From DASRHT01 sp035293765 (GTDB lineage: Bacteria; Chloroflexota; Ktedonobacteria; Ktedonobacterales; Ktedonobacteraceae): a stretch of DNA of 64,000 bases. The notes under the pieces were generated by a model, which saw only the letters and a list, made by a program, of their open reading frames with translations, had not been told where the DNA came from and did no database searches. Positions 15,200-23,691 of the stretch are shown piece by piece; the first letter of the stretch is position 1; the number at the start of each line of letters is the position of its first letter. Position numbers and translations under genes: made by a program. The stretch spans positions 47,162 to 111,161 of the forward strand of contig DATGMF010000027.1 in assembly GCA_035293765.1 (NCBI GenBank), written 5' to 3'.

Positions 15200-15500
15200 C
15201 ATTTAAGCCTGGAGCTCAGTCCTTACACCATCGCGTTCTGCTATTGAACTACCGCCCCATGCGAAAGAGGCGGACTGGATTTGCACCAGTATTCGACGAT
15301 CAACGGCTCCAAACACTCGATTTGGCGCTCGACGGAAATGCTGAGTCTGGAGTAAGAACTTGCTGCTGTGGTGGCTCCGACGCTGCCTCTGCCGCTGGGC
15401 TAACCCGCCACGTTTCATAGCGGGTGCAGGACTCGAACCTGCCCTTTGACGTCCTTGCCTTCAAGGTAAGCTTCAGTTTCAGTCTATGACTCCAGCGATC
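15200..15500 (-). pseudogene. degenerate tRNA-like array (three partial units)
   Basis: On the minus strand three tRNA-like pieces follow one another with 7-8 base spacers. Unit 1 has a perfect T-arm GCAGGTTCGAGTCCTGC (15442-15426) and a 3' end ACCCGCTA but no matching 5' acceptor. Unit 2 has complementary acceptor arms GGCGGGT (15409-15403) and GTCCGCC (15275-15269), a D-arm TTAGCCCAGCGGCAGAGGC and T-arm ACTGGTGCAAATCCAGT, but spans 141 bases. A hairpin CCAAA-7-TTTGG (15325-15309) could be its anticodon arm, leaving about 58 extra bases. Unit 3 has only a 5' half, GGGGCGGTAGTTCAATAGCA. None folds as a normal tRNA. The rest of 15027-15537 shows the hairpin at 15139 and no gene. Confidence 0.4.
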
Positions 15501-15537
15501 AGTCTACAACAAAGAGGGATAAAATGCAATAGCAAAC

Positions 15538-16266
15538 TCAGGCAAACAGGTAATGGAATATTTTTTCGCCGACCTTCTGCTCCTCTACCTCAAGGTTGTT
15601 GGCCTCTTCGCGCGCGAACTTCACCGCCTCTTGCAGCCGCTCCACCCGCGCCAGCAAATCATGAACGCGCCTGGCAGGCAGCGCGCCAGAAAATTTCACC
15701 GTTCGCCAGTTGCCCACGCTCACATCTTCATAGTAGACTTCGACTTGCGCCGGATGCTTCTCGGTAGCTTCCGCCTTCACATGGTTTCTCGGGATCTTCT
15801 TGGTGCGAACCGTTTGTACCGGCTCGGTGGCCCAGCAATCGGCGGAAGCGTCATAGGTCCATAGCTCCGATGCATCGAGGACCGGCAATTTCTTGATAAA
15901 TGTGTGTAAGTCAATTAATTGTTTTTCCAGAAAGAGCAAGTGGGTCGCGGGCACATCCTTCAGCAAGGTTTGTCCCTCAACAACGACGTCCGCTTTCGCC
16001 TTGCAATTGGCCCAATCTTTGGTGGCAACGACATCAAAAAGTTTCGTCAGTACTTCCGCTGTCTGGCGGATGATTTCCTCAGCTCGGATCTGCACCCTGG
16101 TGGACTCGGGCGGCAGTTGTTCCCCTTCTTCGTCGCGGGGGCGATACGTGCGCGAAATGCCGGAGAGCAGCGCGGGCTTCTGTAGCGCGTGGTGGGCCTC
16201 TGTCAATTCCTGTAATGAGCGACTTTTCGTTCCCTTCTCAATGGCTATAACTTGATTGAGCTTCAT
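15538..16266 (-). CDS. DUF7873-like conserved protein of unknown function
   Basis: 242 residues, soluble and helical. It starts KLNQVIAIEKGTKSRSLQELTEAHHALQKPALLSGISRTY and contains LPPESTRVQ, DVVVEGQTLLKDVPATHLLFLEKQL, a central WTYDASADCW...TEPVQTVRTKK and ATEKHPAQVEVYYEDVSVGNWRTVKFSGALP. It ends with a coiled coil KFAREEANNLEVEEQKVGEKIF. I recognise this as a widespread but uncharacterised family, common in Actinobacteria and on mobile DNA. ATG at 16266 has GAGGAG upstream. It sits next to the tRNA-like array, the kind of place where accessory genes gather. Confidence 0.75.
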   Translation of the reverse strand: MKLNQVIAIEKGTKSRSLQELTEAHHALQKPALLSGISRTYRPRDEEGEQLPPESTRVQIRAEEIIRQTAEVLTKLFDVVATKDWANCKAKADVVVEGQTLLKDVPATHLLFLEKQLIDLHTFIKKLPVLDASELWTYDASADCWATEPVQTVRTKKIPRNHVKAEATEKHPAQVEVYYEDVSVGNWRTVKFSGALPARRVHDLLARVERLQEAVKFAREEANNLEVEEQKVGEKIFHYLFA

Positions 16267-16437
16267 TTTCTGTTTTTCTCCTCATTATTGCGTAGTTTTT
16301 AATTAAACCCATGAATTATCAAAATAATAACAGACGCTGTCAACGTAGGAGCCGTGCCTTGTGCCTGTCCAGGTAATGCCATCATGTGGGTAGTTTCAAC
16401 GCTGATGCGACGATGGTACATCCCCTCTGCTCAGCAG

Positions 16438-16570
16438 GGCAACCGCGAGGGATTGCCCCTAGCCAGACGCCCTGCCGTTGGCCCATCACCCCCTCTGCCC
16501 TGTGGCGGTGCCCGCGATAGTGGATGATGGTGGGATCGGATGGGTAGGGGCAATGCCTTGCGCTTGCCCT
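16438..16570. repeat. dispersed GTAGGGGCAA-type palindromic repeat
   Basis: Contains GGGCAACCGCGAGGGATTGC (from 16438) and GTAGGGGCAATGCCTTGCGC (from 16544), variants of a palindrome found several times in this window. It lies in the 439-base gap upstream of the levR-like gene (16267-16705), where no other gene is seen. An open frame from 16478 into the activator gene passes through the repeat and is not its real start. Confidence 0.65.
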
Positions 16571-16705
16571 ATGGCTTCATCGTGGGAGGGCGGTACGATA
16601 ATGGGAGGATTCGATATGCAAATCAGATTGTGTTCTCCGCTCCATAAGGTTATACTATGTGGAGACGAAGAACACAGCATTACATCTTCTCTGGAAGGAC
16701 GGGCC

Positions 16706-19669
16706 GTGCAACGCAAGGATCGTGTTTTAGAGGCGCTGCGATCATTGTGTACGCAAAGACCAGTGTCGCAGGGGATATTGCGTCGTCATGCCGGTTTCAG
16801 CGCCGAAGAGGTGGCTGAGCTGGCTGAGGTAGATCGGACGAACGCCAGCCGCGACCTCAACCTCCTCGCTCAGCAGGGAATTATCGAGCGCATTCCCGGA
16901 CGCCCCGTGCTATTTACGCTTAGAGCGCCTTCACCCGATCCGGTCACGCGGATAACAGACGAGAGCCGCCATATCACCCAACCAGAGCCTCGCGCCATGC
17001 CCCTAATACAAAAATCTGGCCCTCCGCCCCCGGCCGCTGCTGCTCTATCGGGCGTCGTAACGAATTTTGAGGCGTTGATCGGCTATAATGATGGGCTAAA
17101 AGTTGCCATTCAACAGGCGCAGGCTGCTATGCTTTACCCGCCGCGTGGGCTGCATACGCTGCTCTGCGGACCCAGCGGCGTGGGGAAAACGACCTTTGCA
17201 CGCCTGATGCATGCATTTGCGCTGGAACTGAAGGCTCTGCCGCCGGATGCGCCCTTCATCAGCTTTAATTGCGCCGACTACGCGGGCAATCCTCAATTGT
17301 TGATGGCTCATCTTTTTGGCGTTGTACGTGGCGCGTATACAGGAGCGGATCGTGACCGTGAAGGGCTGGTCGAGCAGGCGCATCGTGGTATCCTTTTCCT
17401 GGATGAGGTGCATCGCCTGCCACCGGAGGGACAGGAGATGCTCTTCTACCTGATGGACCGCGAACGCTTTCGTCGCCTGGGAGATGTGCGGGAGCGGCAG
17501 TCCTCGCTGTTACTGCTCGCCGCCACGACCGAAGATCCGGCTACGGCCCTGCTGCCAACGTTTCGCCGCCGTATCCCCATGACCATTGTTCTGCCAGGCT
17601 TGAAGGAACGCACCATTACGGAACGCTACGAACTGATACACGTCTTTTTCACCAGCGAGTGCAGCAGCATCGGCACCAATATTCATGTCGCGCCGCAGGT
17701 GCTGCGCGCGCTGCTATTGTATGATTGTCCAGGTAATATCGGGCAGCTCCGTACTGATGTCCAGCTCACCTGCGCGCGGGCGTACTTAGAGTACCGGCTC
17801 AATAACCTCACAGAACTGAATGTGCATACTGACATCTTGCCTGAGCACATTCGGCGTGGCCTGCTGCGTACGGCGGAACTGCATCGCGTGCTCGAACCGG
17901 TGCTCCATTTGCTGGACGCGACCCATATCTTTACGCCCACCGGTCTGAGCCTGAATAACGTGCCGGGTCCGTCGCATGGCCTCTATGACGCTATTAGCGC
18001 GGAACTCAACGCTTTGCGCGGCAGCGGGCTACGCGAGGACGAGATTAATGACCTGCTGGACATGGATATCCAGCATTACTTCCAGCGTTTCGCCGTCACC
18101 ATCACACAGGGTCCCGCCGAAAATCTCTCGCGTCTCGTGGATGAGCGCATCGCCACGGTGAGCCATGCCATTGTGGAGTATGCACAGGAACAGTTAAAGC
18201 GCACCTTCCCGGAGAAGCTCGCGCTGGTGCTGGCGTTGCACCTTGCCAGCGCCTTAGAGCACATCGCTCAGGGACGCCCGCTGGTCGAGTCCACGCTTCA
18301 GTCTATGCGCCATACCTATCCTCTCGAATATGTAGTGGCGCAGGTGGCGTTATTGCGCGTTCGCTCGGCGCTGGGCGTAGCCTTGCCGGAAAGCGAAGCC
18401 GATGTGCTCACCGTGCTTTTTGCCAATGCCGATCTGTTGCTGAGCACCGGACAATCCACGGTCGGCATCGTCGTCGCGGCTCACGGGCGCGGCATCGCCG
18501 CTGGACTGGCTGAGCTGGCGAATACGCTGGTGGGGGTCAGTTCAGTCTGCTGGGTCGAGCTGACGTTAGAGCAATCTCCTGACGAGTTGCTTGCTCAGGT
18601 CGAGCACTGTGTGAGTCAGGCGGATCAGGGGAGCGGCGTGTTATTGCTCGTCGATTTTGCTTCGCTGCTCTCTCTGGGTGAACTGGTCACGCGCCGTACA
18701 GGAGTGCAGACGCGCACGGTATCAGGGGTATGTGCGCCGCTTGTCGTTGAAGCTTTGCGTCGCGCTCAGCGCACTCATGTCATGCTTGATCAACTGGCTG
18801 CCAGTCTGGCATTATATCGGGCTATCAACGGGCCTGGCAAAAGCGTGCAAGATCGGGAGAGCAGTACGCTTGAGAAGACGGCCCAGGGGCAAAAGTTGAC
18901 GCAGAGCACGTCATCCCGAGAGATGCGCGTCATCCTTTCTGTCTGCCTGACCGGTTTTGGCAGCGCCACAAAGCTCGCGGAATTGATTGAAGAGCATATC
19001 CCAGAGTTGCGTCGCCAGGGTATCGAGATCGTCTGCATGGACATCAACCTCTCCGGCAAAGCCGAGCCTGACGTGCGGCGCATGGTGGGGGATCGCCACG
19101 TCGTGGCGATTGTGGGAACGATCAACCCCCATCTGGAAGGCTATCCTTTTATCTCCCTGACCGAGATCCTCTTCGGCGATGGCATCGTACGGCTGCGTAC
19201 GTTGCTGGGAAATACACTCATTGATCCGGCATTGCTGCACCCGGCCTCATTATCGCAGCCGGAGAGCGTCCCGCCCGTCTTTACGCAGCGCGCAGACCTT
19301 GTACGCGAGATTGCCAATACGCTTGGTCAACGTCTGCTTTTCCTTAATCCCACCCGTGTATTGCCGTTGATCGAGCGTATGATCGAGTTGATCGAAGTCG
19401 AGGTGGGTGAAACGTTCGAGAATGAGGTGCTGGCAGGCTTAATACTCCACCTGGCCTGTATTCTGGAGCAGGGCCAGCAGAAGGATATGCTCGTAAGCCA
19501 GACGGTGCGTGAACGCGTGGAGCAGCAATTCGCGCGCGAACTCAGCATCTGTCGCCGCGCCTGGCAAATCCTGAGCGCGCAGATTGTCCGTCCCCTCCCA
19601 GACGAGGAGGCGTACAATATCGTAGGTATTCTAAGGCAGGTCGATATCTTCAGCCTGAACAACTTCTAG
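16706..19669 (+). CDS. LevR-type sigma-54-dependent PTS-regulated transcriptional activator
   Basis: GTG at 16706 was chosen because GGAAGG lies 7 bases upstream and the winged-helix domain begins directly (987 residues, the LevR length). Order: HTH (1-70, QRKDRVLEALRSL ... DRTNASRDLNLLAQQGII); AAA+ sigma-54 activator domain with Walker A GPSGVGKT (155-162), GAYTGA (209-214, the sigma-54 contact loop, with Tyr for Phe) and Walker B ILFLDE; a first PRD with LALHLASALEHI; an EIIA-Man-like domain (VVAAHGRGIAAGLAELAN, phospho-His); an EIIB-Gat-like domain (VCLTGFGSAT, Cys); and a C-terminal PRD (LILHLACILEQ). Such proteins open sigma-54 promoters of sugar PTS operons and are tuned by phosphorylation from HPr and the permease EIIB. 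Target: the promoter at 21689. Confidence 0.88.
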   Translation: MQRKDRVLEALRSLCTQRPVSQGILRRHAGFSAEEVAELAEVDRTNASRDLNLLAQQGIIERIPGRPVLFTLRAPSPDPVTRITDESRHITQPEPRAMPLIQKSGPPPPAAAALSGVVTNFEALIGYNDGLKVAIQQAQAAMLYPPRGLHTLLCGPSGVGKTTFARLMHAFALELKALPPDAPFISFNCADYAGNPQLLMAHLFGVVRGAYTGADRDREGLVEQAHRGILFLDEVHRLPPEGQEMLFYLMDRERFRRLGDVRERQSSLLLLAATTEDPATALLPTFRRRIPMTIVLPGLKERTITERYELIHVFFTSECSSIGTNIHVAPQVLRALLLYDCPGNIGQLRTDVQLTCARAYLEYRLNNLTELNVHTDILPEHIRRGLLRTAELHRVLEPVLHLLDATHIFTPTGLSLNNVPGPSHGLYDAISAELNALRGSGLREDEINDLLDMDIQHYFQRFAVTITQGPAENLSRLVDERIATVSHAIVEYAQEQLKRTFPEKLALVLALHLASALEHIAQGRPLVESTLQSMRHTYPLEYVVAQVALLRVRSALGVALPESEADVLTVLFANADLLLSTGQSTVGIVVAAHGRGIAAGLAELANTLVGVSSVCWVELTLEQSPDELLAQVEHCVSQADQGSGVLLLVDFASLLSLGELVTRRTGVQTRTVSGVCAPLVVEALRRAQRTHVMLDQLAASLALYRAINGPGKSVQDRESSTLEKTAQGQKLTQSTSSREMRVILSVCLTGFGSATKLAELIEEHIPELRRQGIEIVCMDINLSGKAEPDVRRMVGDRHVVAIVGTINPHLEGYPFISLTEILFGDGIVRLRTLLGNTLIDPALLHPASLSQPESVPPVFTQRADLVREIANTLGQRLLFLNPTRVLPLIERMIELIEVEVGETFENEVLAGLILHLACILEQGQQKDMLVSQTVRERVEQQFARELSICRRAWQILSAQIVRPLPDEEAYNIVGILRQVDIFSLNNF

Positions 19670-20247
19670 GTATGAAGCTTCTGGTTTTGAGCGAGCATTG
19701 CAACAAACTTTTGGATGCGCACGGAGCGCGTTTCAGGCTTTTTGGCGGTCTGAATTCTCCAAAGAATGGCATAACGGTTTCTGCTGTCCAGGGTGGCGAA
19801 GAAATCTTTTGCCTGCTGGTTTTTGTCCAGCTCGCTTTGCAGGTCTGCGGGAACGGTGATCTTGCTTTGCGATTCGTAAGCTGCATCCCAACGACCGTCG
19901 GCCTTCGCTCGCTCCACCTGCAACATGCCTGCTGGCTGCATTCTTCCCTCTACGATCAGCGTCGTTGCTTTATCACAATTGATCTTCGACCAGATGCTTT
20001 TGGGACCGCGAGGTGTGAATTTTTGTAGCCAGTGCTGCTCATCATAGGAAGCTTTTTGCCCATCAATCCAGCCATAACAAAGGGCTATTTCTAAGGCTTG
20101 CTGGTAATCTATAGAGAATATACCAGTACCTTTTTTGGCTAGCTTGAGCCAGATACCCTTCGTATCAGCGTGATGCTCTTTGAGCCAGTCCTCCCAGTCT
20201 TGCTGGGATGCAAACAGGATGATGGGGAGATTGTTCGCGTTCTTCAT
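19666..20247 (-). CDS. YdeI/OmpD-associated family protein
   Basis: 193 residues from ATG 20247. It begins with the YdeI-type domain (ILFASQQDWEDWLKEHH, GIWLKLAKKGTG, ALEIALCYGWIDGQ, FTPRGPKSIWSKIN) and ends with the helical OmdA-like domain (LDKNQQAKDFFATLDSRNRYAILWRIQTAKKPETRSVRIQKFV). Members are linked to bacteriocin protection and stress in other bacteria but the molecular role is unknown. A perfect -10 box TATAAT ends 7 bases before this ATG, and an earlier ATG (20256) lies inside that box, so translation from 20247 on a leaderless message is likely. Its stop overlaps the levR-like stop by 4 bases. Confidence 0.82.
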   Translation of the reverse strand: MKNANNLPIILFASQQDWEDWLKEHHADTKGIWLKLAKKGTGIFSIDYQQALEIALCYGWIDGQKASYDEQHWLQKFTPRGPKSIWSKINCDKATTLIVEGRMQPAGMLQVERAKADGRWDAAYESQSKITVPADLQSELDKNQQAKDFFATLDSRNRYAILWRIQTAKKPETRSVRIQKFVAMLAQNQKLHT

Positions 20248-20254
20248 GCTGAAC

Positions 20255-20260
20255 ATTATA
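20255..20260 (-). promoter_or_regulatory. TATAAT -10 box placing transcription start at the YdeI-like ATG
   Basis: The consensus hexamer on the minus strand is followed by GTTCAGC and then ATG (20247). No recognisable Shine-Dalgarno fits between, so the transcript would start at or next to the initiation codon. The -35 region is weak. Confidence 0.45.
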
Positions 20261-20300
20261 TCAGATTCAGCCGAGAAAGTTTAGAACAAATTTCTAATCA

Positions 20301-20338
20301 AGCGGACAGGCAGGAGCATAACATCCCGCCTGTCCGCT
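20301..20338 (-). terminator. hairpin terminator of the ferritin-like gene
   Basis: A 15-base stem with one mismatch (20301-20315 with 20324-20338), GC-rich, lies 16 bases after the stop of the ferritin-like gene and before the YdeI-like promoter. The tail on the minus strand is TGATTAG, poor in U. Confidence 0.5.
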
Positions 20339-20353
20339 CTTTACGTACCTGCG

Positions 20354-21460
20354 CTAAACTCCGCGCTGGGCGGCGTCCGCTTGCTGTGCCAGGTCCTGCA
20401 TGAAGGCAAAAAACGCTGATGATTGACCGCTGAAAAGCCCATCAGCCGTCAGCGCATTGAGCGCGCCCACAGCAGCCCCCTGAGTTTCGGTGGGCCGAAT
20501 GATTGAGCAGGCCGGGAACGAGCGGTCGAGAAATATAGTCGGCTCAGGCATAATCAGATTGGTCTGGAGGAGCTGACCGCCAAAGGGAGGAGCGTTGAGG
20601 TTCGGGAACGTCAACCCATTGGTGGGATCGGTCAAAGGAGGCGCATTGCCCGCTTTATCCTGCCATGTCTGAAAGTGCATGGTCTCGGTCGGGCCGATGC
20701 TGAGCAGGATGCGCAACGCTTCCGCATCGGTGACGCGCTGAGCCAGCGATGGGTACAGGCTGGTGCCACCTTGCTCAATAAACCCAAAGTGGAAACCTGC
20801 TGTGTTGGCAATCGCTTGCAGATGTTTGGCAGGATGGAGATCGTTATCATCCCTGGGAATCGCAGGAAACTTGCCCTTAAACAAATCCGGGATGGCTTGA
20901 GGGAATGTATCGCCAAAGTCAGGATTTTTAGTGCTGCTGCGATAACGCGTCCAGTAGCTGGTATCCACGGTGAGTTCCATCAGATTGGTGAGGCGTTTCT
21001 TGTTTTTCGCCGCTCCCGTTGCCTGACTGCCCGGCAAAGTGCGAAATTGATCCAGGCTGACCGGTTGCGCGCCTTTTGCTTGCAGGTATCCATTGATGAA
21101 GGCCGCGTGACTGAACTCGTCATCAGTATTATCGTGGATATACTGAGGCATGTCCAGATCCAGTTTTTGGAGGGCTTTAGTGTAGGGAGCATTCCCGCTT
21201 CCTCCGGGAACTTCCTTGTCCTGAATGCCTCCAAGCTCGTTGTATTGTTGCCACAGATCGCTTTCGATGATTTCGAGCGCGGCCAGGAACCTGAGAATGG
21301 CTATATCGCCTTGCGTGGGGGAGCTTCCTTCGGCGAGGGCTGGTAACCCATTAGCCAATAAGCTCGCGCCAATAGCTCCTGCTCCTCCTACCGCGAGCCC
21401 CCTGCGCAAAAAAGAACGGCGGCTGGACGTCTTTCCCGGTTGTTGCACTGCCTTTTCCAC
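20354..21460 (-). CDS. Tat-exported ferritin-like domain protein
   Basis: 368 residues. The start is GTG 21460 with AAGGAG 6 bases upstream. A twin-arginine signal SRRSFLRRGLAVGGAGAIG (about 14-32) ends near ALAEG. The mature part is a four-helix ferritin_2-like domain: ILRFLAALEIIESDLWQQYNELG, TDDEFSHAAFINGYL, LQAIANTAGFHFGFIEQGG and LLSIGPTETMHFQTW, with several Glu and His that could bind a di-metal site. Family members are exported proteins of unknown role, with suggested links to oxidative or desiccation stress. Export after folding through Tat suits a metal cofactor (inference). It is monocistronic between the terminator at 20301 and the sigma-54 promoter region. Confidence 0.82.
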   Translation of the reverse strand: MEKAVQQPGKTSSRRSFLRRGLAVGGAGAIGASLLANGLPALAEGSSPTQGDIAILRFLAALEIIESDLWQQYNELGGIQDKEVPGGSGNAPYTKALQKLDLDMPQYIHDNTDDEFSHAAFINGYLQAKGAQPVSLDQFRTLPGSQATGAAKNKKRLTNLMELTVDTSYWTRYRSSTKNPDFGDTFPQAIPDLFKGKFPAIPRDDNDLHPAKHLQAIANTAGFHFGFIEQGGTSLYPSLAQRVTDAEALRILLSIGPTETMHFQTWQDKAGNAPPLTDPTNGLTFPNLNAPPFGGQLLQTNLIMPEPTIFLDRSFPACSIIRPTETQGAAVGALNALTADGLFSGQSSAFFAFMQDLAQQADAAQRGV

Positions 21461-21659
21461 ATTACACTCCTTATTAACCCTTATTCACAAGATTTACTTT
21501 ACTATTTTTGCCCTGTAAGTAGGGCGAAGCGACATCCAATGTCGCCTTGATGCAAGATGGTTGTTGTGTTATTCATTGCCATTATAGCTATGTCTGTACA
21601 GGCAATATATTTTGATGGAATAATGTTTTTAGCCGGGTAAAAATGAGCGACAGCCTTTG

Positions 21660-21704
21660 TTAGTGTGCTACACAGATAGCACACTAATTGGCATTATTCT
21701 TGCT
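21660..21704 (+). promoter_or_regulatory. sigma-54 (-24/-12) promoter with adjacent 11-bp palindrome for the PTS genes
   Basis: TGGCATTATTCTTGCT (21689-21704) matches the sigma-54 consensus TGGCAC-N5-TTGCW at every fixed position but one (T for C). Directly upstream the arms TTAGTGTGCTA (21660-21670) and TAGCACACTAA (21677-21687) are perfect reverse complements around CACAGA. Transcription would start near 21714, giving a leader of about 180 bases to the EIIB gene that contains the hairpin at 21807. LevR-type activators work only at such promoters. Nothing else is seen in 21461-21891. Confidence 0.7.
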
Positions 21705-21806
21705 GCACATATTGTTAGACTGAAAGACTTTGATCTTCCGTAGAGGTTTATAGTTAAGTAGTGGGATAGTATCCTCTCGACAAGCTATTCATTACAGATG
21801 GCCTGA

Positions 21807-21847
21807 GCGCTCCCACGACGAAGCGAGGAGCTGTAACGCGGGAGCGC
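21807..21847 (+). repeat. palindromic repeat in the PTS leader
   Basis: GCGCTCCC (21807-21814) pairs with GGGAGCGC (21840-21847) around CGACGAAGCGAGGAGCTGTA. The CTCCCACGA..GAA.CG.GGAGCT core recurs at 38001 and 57015, so it belongs to the dispersed repeat family and could form a stem in the 5' leader of the PTS message. Confidence 0.5.
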
Positions 21848-21891
21848 CGTTGGTCGGCTGCATAGCCAGGCAGAGCGTGAGAGAGAGGGGT

Positions 21892-22212
21892 ATGATACGA
21901 GTATTAATTGTGTGTAGCTGGGGGATGTCTACCAGCTTGCTGGTAGAAAGTATGATCGCGGCTGCGCAAGCGCGACAGTGTGAGCTTATCGTCGAGGCGT
22001 TGAGCGCGGGCGAGTATGCTGTCAAGGTGGACGAGTGCGATGTGGTGCTGATTGCGCCACAGATTCGCCACCTGCGTAAAAGCATCGAAAAGCTGGCAGG
22101 TGCAGCAGGCAAGCCGGTTGCCTTAATCGAACCTTTTCACTATGCTACCATGAATGGAGCCGCGGTGCTGGAACAGGTACTGCGTTTGTATGAAGGGAGA
22201 GCGCGGGCGTGA
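21892..22212 (+). CDS. PTS EIIB component, lactose/cellobiose type
   Basis: 106 residues from ATG 21892 (GAGAGG upstream). IRVLIVCSWGMSTSLLVESM holds the phosphorylated cysteine (Cys7) of the EIIB active loop, directly after the first beta strand, followed by the Rossmann-like fold ending VALIEPFHYATMNGAAVLEQ. It takes phosphate from EIIA and passes it to the sugar bound in EIIC. It overlaps the EIIC gene by 4 bases. No EIIA gene is next to it, so EIIA, HPr and EI must lie elsewhere. Sugar unknown; the family covers cellobiose, chitobiose and lactose. Confidence 0.85.
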   Translation: MIRVLIVCSWGMSTSLLVESMIAAAQARQCELIVEALSAGEYAVKVDECDVVLIAPQIRHLRKSIEKLAGAAGKPVALIEPFHYATMNGAAVLEQVLRLYEGRARA

Positions 22213-23558
22213 GCAGTCTGATAGAGCGTAGCGGCGACTGGTTTGAGCGCCATTTCGTCCCGCCACTCAGCGCATTGGCGAGCAGCGTACACTTGCAAGC
22301 TATCCGCGACGCCTTTATTATTTTTACCCTGCCGCTTATCATCGCCGGGAGTCTTTTTCTGATCATCGCCAACCCTCCGCCGATTGGTGGGTTAGAGGCG
22401 CTGGTCCAGCCTTACCAAAACGCAATTCTGGTCCCGTTTCAGCTTTCGTTCGGACTGATGGCTCTCGTACTCGCCTTTGGCGTTGCTTATAGCCTGGCAC
22501 AGTATTATCGCACGGAACCGGTGCAGCCCGGGGTGCTCGCAGTGGTACTTTTCCTGGTTGCTACCATGCCCGTACGGGACCTGACCACGATGAGTCTCGG
22601 CGAAGTGCTGCCTTATCTCGGCGGTCAGGGTCTGCTGGTAGCGATTATCGTCGGCATCATCACGACCGAGGTGATGCGCTGGTTTCGCGGCTCGCGCTTC
22701 ACCATCAAGCTGCCAAAGACGGTGCCCCCTAATGTGACCCGCGCCTTTGAAGCTCTTGTGCCGACTCTGCTGCTGCTGACTGCAATCTGGTGCCTTGAGT
22801 GGTTTGTAAGCGCGCATACGTATATGGGGTCAGACCATAAATTGCATCAGATGACGATCCCGCTCTTGCTGATGCAGCTCTTTCAGCCGCTGGTCGTTGT
22901 GCAGGATAGCTATCCGGCGGCGGTACTGGAGATCGTCTTGATGATGTTGCTCTGGTCCGTGGGCATTCACGGGATGAACGTCGTCACGGCCATCGCGGCC
23001 CCGTTCTGGTTCACCACGCTGGCGAGCAACGTCAACGGGGGGCATGGCATTGTCACGGAGCCGTTTTTCCATATCTTCGCCCATCTTGGCGGCTCAGGCG
23101 CGACCTGGCCCCTGGTGGTCTATATGCTGAGGTCACGCTCCGCGCAATTGCGGACGGTGGGCAAGGTAGCGTTAGGCCCGGCGATTTTCAATATCAACGA
23201 GCCCGTGACCTTCGGGGTGCCGATGATGCTCAACCCCATCATGATCATACCATTTGTCCTGGTGCCGGTCACTATCGTCACGATCAACTATGCCGCGTTC
23301 TCGCTTGGTCTGGTGCATGTGCCGGTCATCATTCAGCCTTTTACCGTCCCGATTGGGATCAGCGGGTTTTTCGCTACCGGCGGAGATATCAGAGGCAGTC
23401 TCTTGCAGTTCTTTGATCTCGCGATCTCTGCCATCATGTATTATCCATTTTTCAGGGCCTGGGAACGTATATTGATCGCTCGCGAAGAGGAGGCCGCGCA
23501 ACGAGAAGAGAGCCGTATCGCTGCGCAACAGCCGGTTCTCCAATCCACCGTTCGCTAG
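22209..23558 (+). CDS. PTS EIIC component, lactose/cellobiose family permease
   Basis: 449 residues, about ten membrane helices, beginning with an N-terminal amphipathic segment FERHFVPPLSALASSVHLQAIRDAF common in CelB/LacE proteins. Conserved parts include GIHGMNVV and GHGIVTEPFFHIFAHLGGSGATWPL, followed by AIFNINEPVTFGVPMMLNP with the NEPV glutamate that contacts the sugar. The start is GTG at 22209, coupled to EIIB. It transports and phosphorylates a beta-glycoside or oligosaccharide (family inference). Together with the activator at 16706 and the sigma-54 promoter at 21689 it makes a complete regulated permease unit except for EIIA. Confidence 0.87.
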   Translation: MSSLIERSGDWFERHFVPPLSALASSVHLQAIRDAFIIFTLPLIIAGSLFLIIANPPPIGGLEALVQPYQNAILVPFQLSFGLMALVLAFGVAYSLAQYYRTEPVQPGVLAVVLFLVATMPVRDLTTMSLGEVLPYLGGQGLLVAIIVGIITTEVMRWFRGSRFTIKLPKTVPPNVTRAFEALVPTLLLLTAIWCLEWFVSAHTYMGSDHKLHQMTIPLLLMQLFQPLVVVQDSYPAAVLEIVLMMLLWSVGIHGMNVVTAIAAPFWFTTLASNVNGGHGIVTEPFFHIFAHLGGSGATWPLVVYMLRSRSAQLRTVGKVALGPAIFNINEPVTFGVPMMLNPIMIIPFVLVPVTIVTINYAAFSLGLVHVPVIIQPFTVPIGISGFFATGGDIRGSLLQFFDLAISAIMYYPFFRAWERILIAREEEAAQREESRIAAQQPVLQSTVR

Positions 23559-23691
23559 CCCAATTTAAGGAGGTGGTGCCCATTTTTCATACGGAGAATA
23601 CCCAGACGGTGAGACACCTTTATGTACTCATATCGCTCATGCAGGCAACGCGGCGTGAGCAAGTAGAAAAGTGGAAGGATAGGTACAACGC

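Noticed and set aside
15190..15420. Complete tRNA gene in the 15200-15420 block
   Set aside because: Acceptor arms match but are 141 bases apart and no standard anticodon arm with T33 fits; called a degenerate array instead.
16478..16705. Upstream extension of the LevR-like gene to an ATG at 16478
   Set aside because: The added codons lie in a dispersed repeat and have no family similarity; GTG 16706 has a good ribosome site and starts at the HTH domain.
20254..20256. ATG at 20256 as start of the YdeI-like gene
   Set aside because: It lies within the -10 box; ATG 20247 is downstream of the likely transcription start.
21502..21684. 60-codon minus-strand frame upstream of the ferritin-like gene
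   Set aside because: No ribosome site, no similarity, and it covers the sigma-54 promoter region.
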